The notes beneath the pieces are model-generated. The model worked only from the letters and a program-made list of their open reading frames with translations, did not search any database and had not been told where the DNA came from. From Chloroflexota bacterium (lineage in GTDB: Bacteria; Chloroflexota; Anaerolineae; Aggregatilineales; J027): DNA of 64,000 nt. Positions 63,625-64,000 of the stretch are shown here, in pieces. The DNA is taken from positions 186,001 through 250,000 of the forward strand of contig QMIT01000008.1 in assembly GCA_024434115.1 (NCBI GenBank), written 5' to 3'. Position 1 is the first letter of the stretch; every line of letters begins with the position of its first letter. The translations under genes were made by a program, and so were the position numbers.

Positions 63625-64000
63625 TCACTCACGTTCACCAAAGATCGCCCGCCCAACCCGTACCATTGTCGCACCTTCTTCAATTGCTACTGAGTAATCA
63701 TTGGTCATGCCCATGCTCAATTCCCGCCATGCGATTTGCGGAAAATCATTGATCAAAGCATCACGCAGACCGCGCAGCGCCGCAAACACCGGACGAGTGG
63801 CTTCGGGTTCGGCATAATAGGGCGCCATCGTCATCAGGCCAACCAGCCAAATATTTGATAGCTGGCTTATCTCCTGTACGAGTGACCACAAATTTTGTCG
63901 CTGATCAGCATCATTTTGCCAATTTTGCGCCGCGATGCCTTCTTTGCTTTCTTCACCCGAAACGTTGATCTCCAACAGCACCTCACGGACGACATTTTGT
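63625..64000 (-). CDS. yggS: YggS/PLPBP-type pyridoxal-phosphate homeostasis protein, C-terminal part, cut by window edge
   Basis: The visible 124 codons are the C-terminal part of a YggS-family protein, a PLP-binding protein with an alanine-racemase-like fold that keeps free PLP levels in balance. Recognisable segments are [15 protein letters not shown], then [14 protein letters not shown], then [29 protein letters not shown], the last being the phosphate-binding end of the family. The reading frame stays open to the window edge, and the PLP lysine must lie outside. It is upstream of yggT on the same strand. Confidence 0.93.
   Translation of the reverse strand, partial: QNVVREVLLEINVSGEESKEGIAAQNWQNDADQRQNLWSLVQEISQLSNIWLVGLMTMAPYYAEPEATRPVFAALRGLRDALINDFPQIAWRELSMGMTNDYSVAIEEGATMVRVGRAIFGERE

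Noticed and set aside
1-64000. CRISPR arrays, insertion sequences, integrases or attachment sites
   Set aside because: No regularly spaced direct repeats, transposase motifs, terminal inverted repeats of IS type or tRNA-adjacent repeats were found by reading.

Overview
The window looks like a chromosomal segment of a bacterium of the Chloroflexota, probably Anaerolineae-like. This is an inference from several signs. Glycyl-tRNA synthetase is a fused alpha-beta protein, and the DnaG zinc motif reads CFGAC. There are many lipoproteins with threonine/proline-rich 'TPTPT' linkers, multi-GAF histidine kinases, DUF4058 and NfeD proteins, and moderately GC-rich coding DNA. No rRNA, tRNA, CRISPR array, insertion sequence, integrase or prophage gene was seen, so this is mostly ordinary chromosome with a few accessory patches.

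Layout. 1-12.0 kb is a tightly packed minus-strand run. It goes from a zinc-dependent phospholipase C-like protein through GalE, two large membrane glycosyltransferases, a GT4 glycosyltransferase, a GNAT acetyltransferase, a DsbA-cyclophilin fusion lipoprotein, an alpha/beta hydrolase, a TPR membrane protein and a rhomboid protease, ending at the 5' part of isocitrate dehydrogenase. The theme is envelope polysaccharide and extracytoplasmic protein quality. 12.1-18.5 kb (plus) holds NfeD, DUF4058, a transmembrane Ser/Thr kinase with TPRs, a DsbA-like lipoprotein and DUF4291. 18.5-25.3 kb (minus) holds DUF1349, GlyQS, a YugP-type metallopeptidase, an S41 protease and a CoA-transferase alpha subunit. 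25.4-28.8 kb (plus) holds RluD, an endonuclease III-like enzyme, DUF488 and an unrecognised AT-richer gene.

28.8-40.0 kb (minus) begins with glmS, preceded by a well-preserved glmS ribozyme and a good promoter. PlsC, an RluB-type pseudouridine synthase, three secreted PPC-domain proteins (one fused to an esterase), small immunity-like genes (one broken at a run of eight G), a paralogous esterase lipoprotein and a BON protein complete it. 40.1-49.1 kb (plus) is the dnaG-rpoD macromolecular-synthesis unit, a small membrane protein, a lipoprotein, the CoA-transferase beta subunit, a thioesterase and an acyl-CoA ligase.

49.2-59.3 kb (minus) is a Tad-like surface cluster (two TadE proteins and a TadG/vWA protein), two OmpR-type response regulators and a large GAF sensor kinase. 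59.4-61.6 kb is groES-groEL with two CIRCE operators bracketing its promoter. A short AT-rich island follows. The end carries a duplicated-domain lipoprotein and YggU, YggT and YggS homologues, the last one cut by the window edge.

The clearest regulatory finding is the glmS ribozyme. The most interesting accessory patches are the immunity-like island at 37.5-38.6 kb, the Tad-like cluster with its TPT-repeat tail, and a 28-bp hairpin-forming repeat present in two copies 18.8 kb apart.
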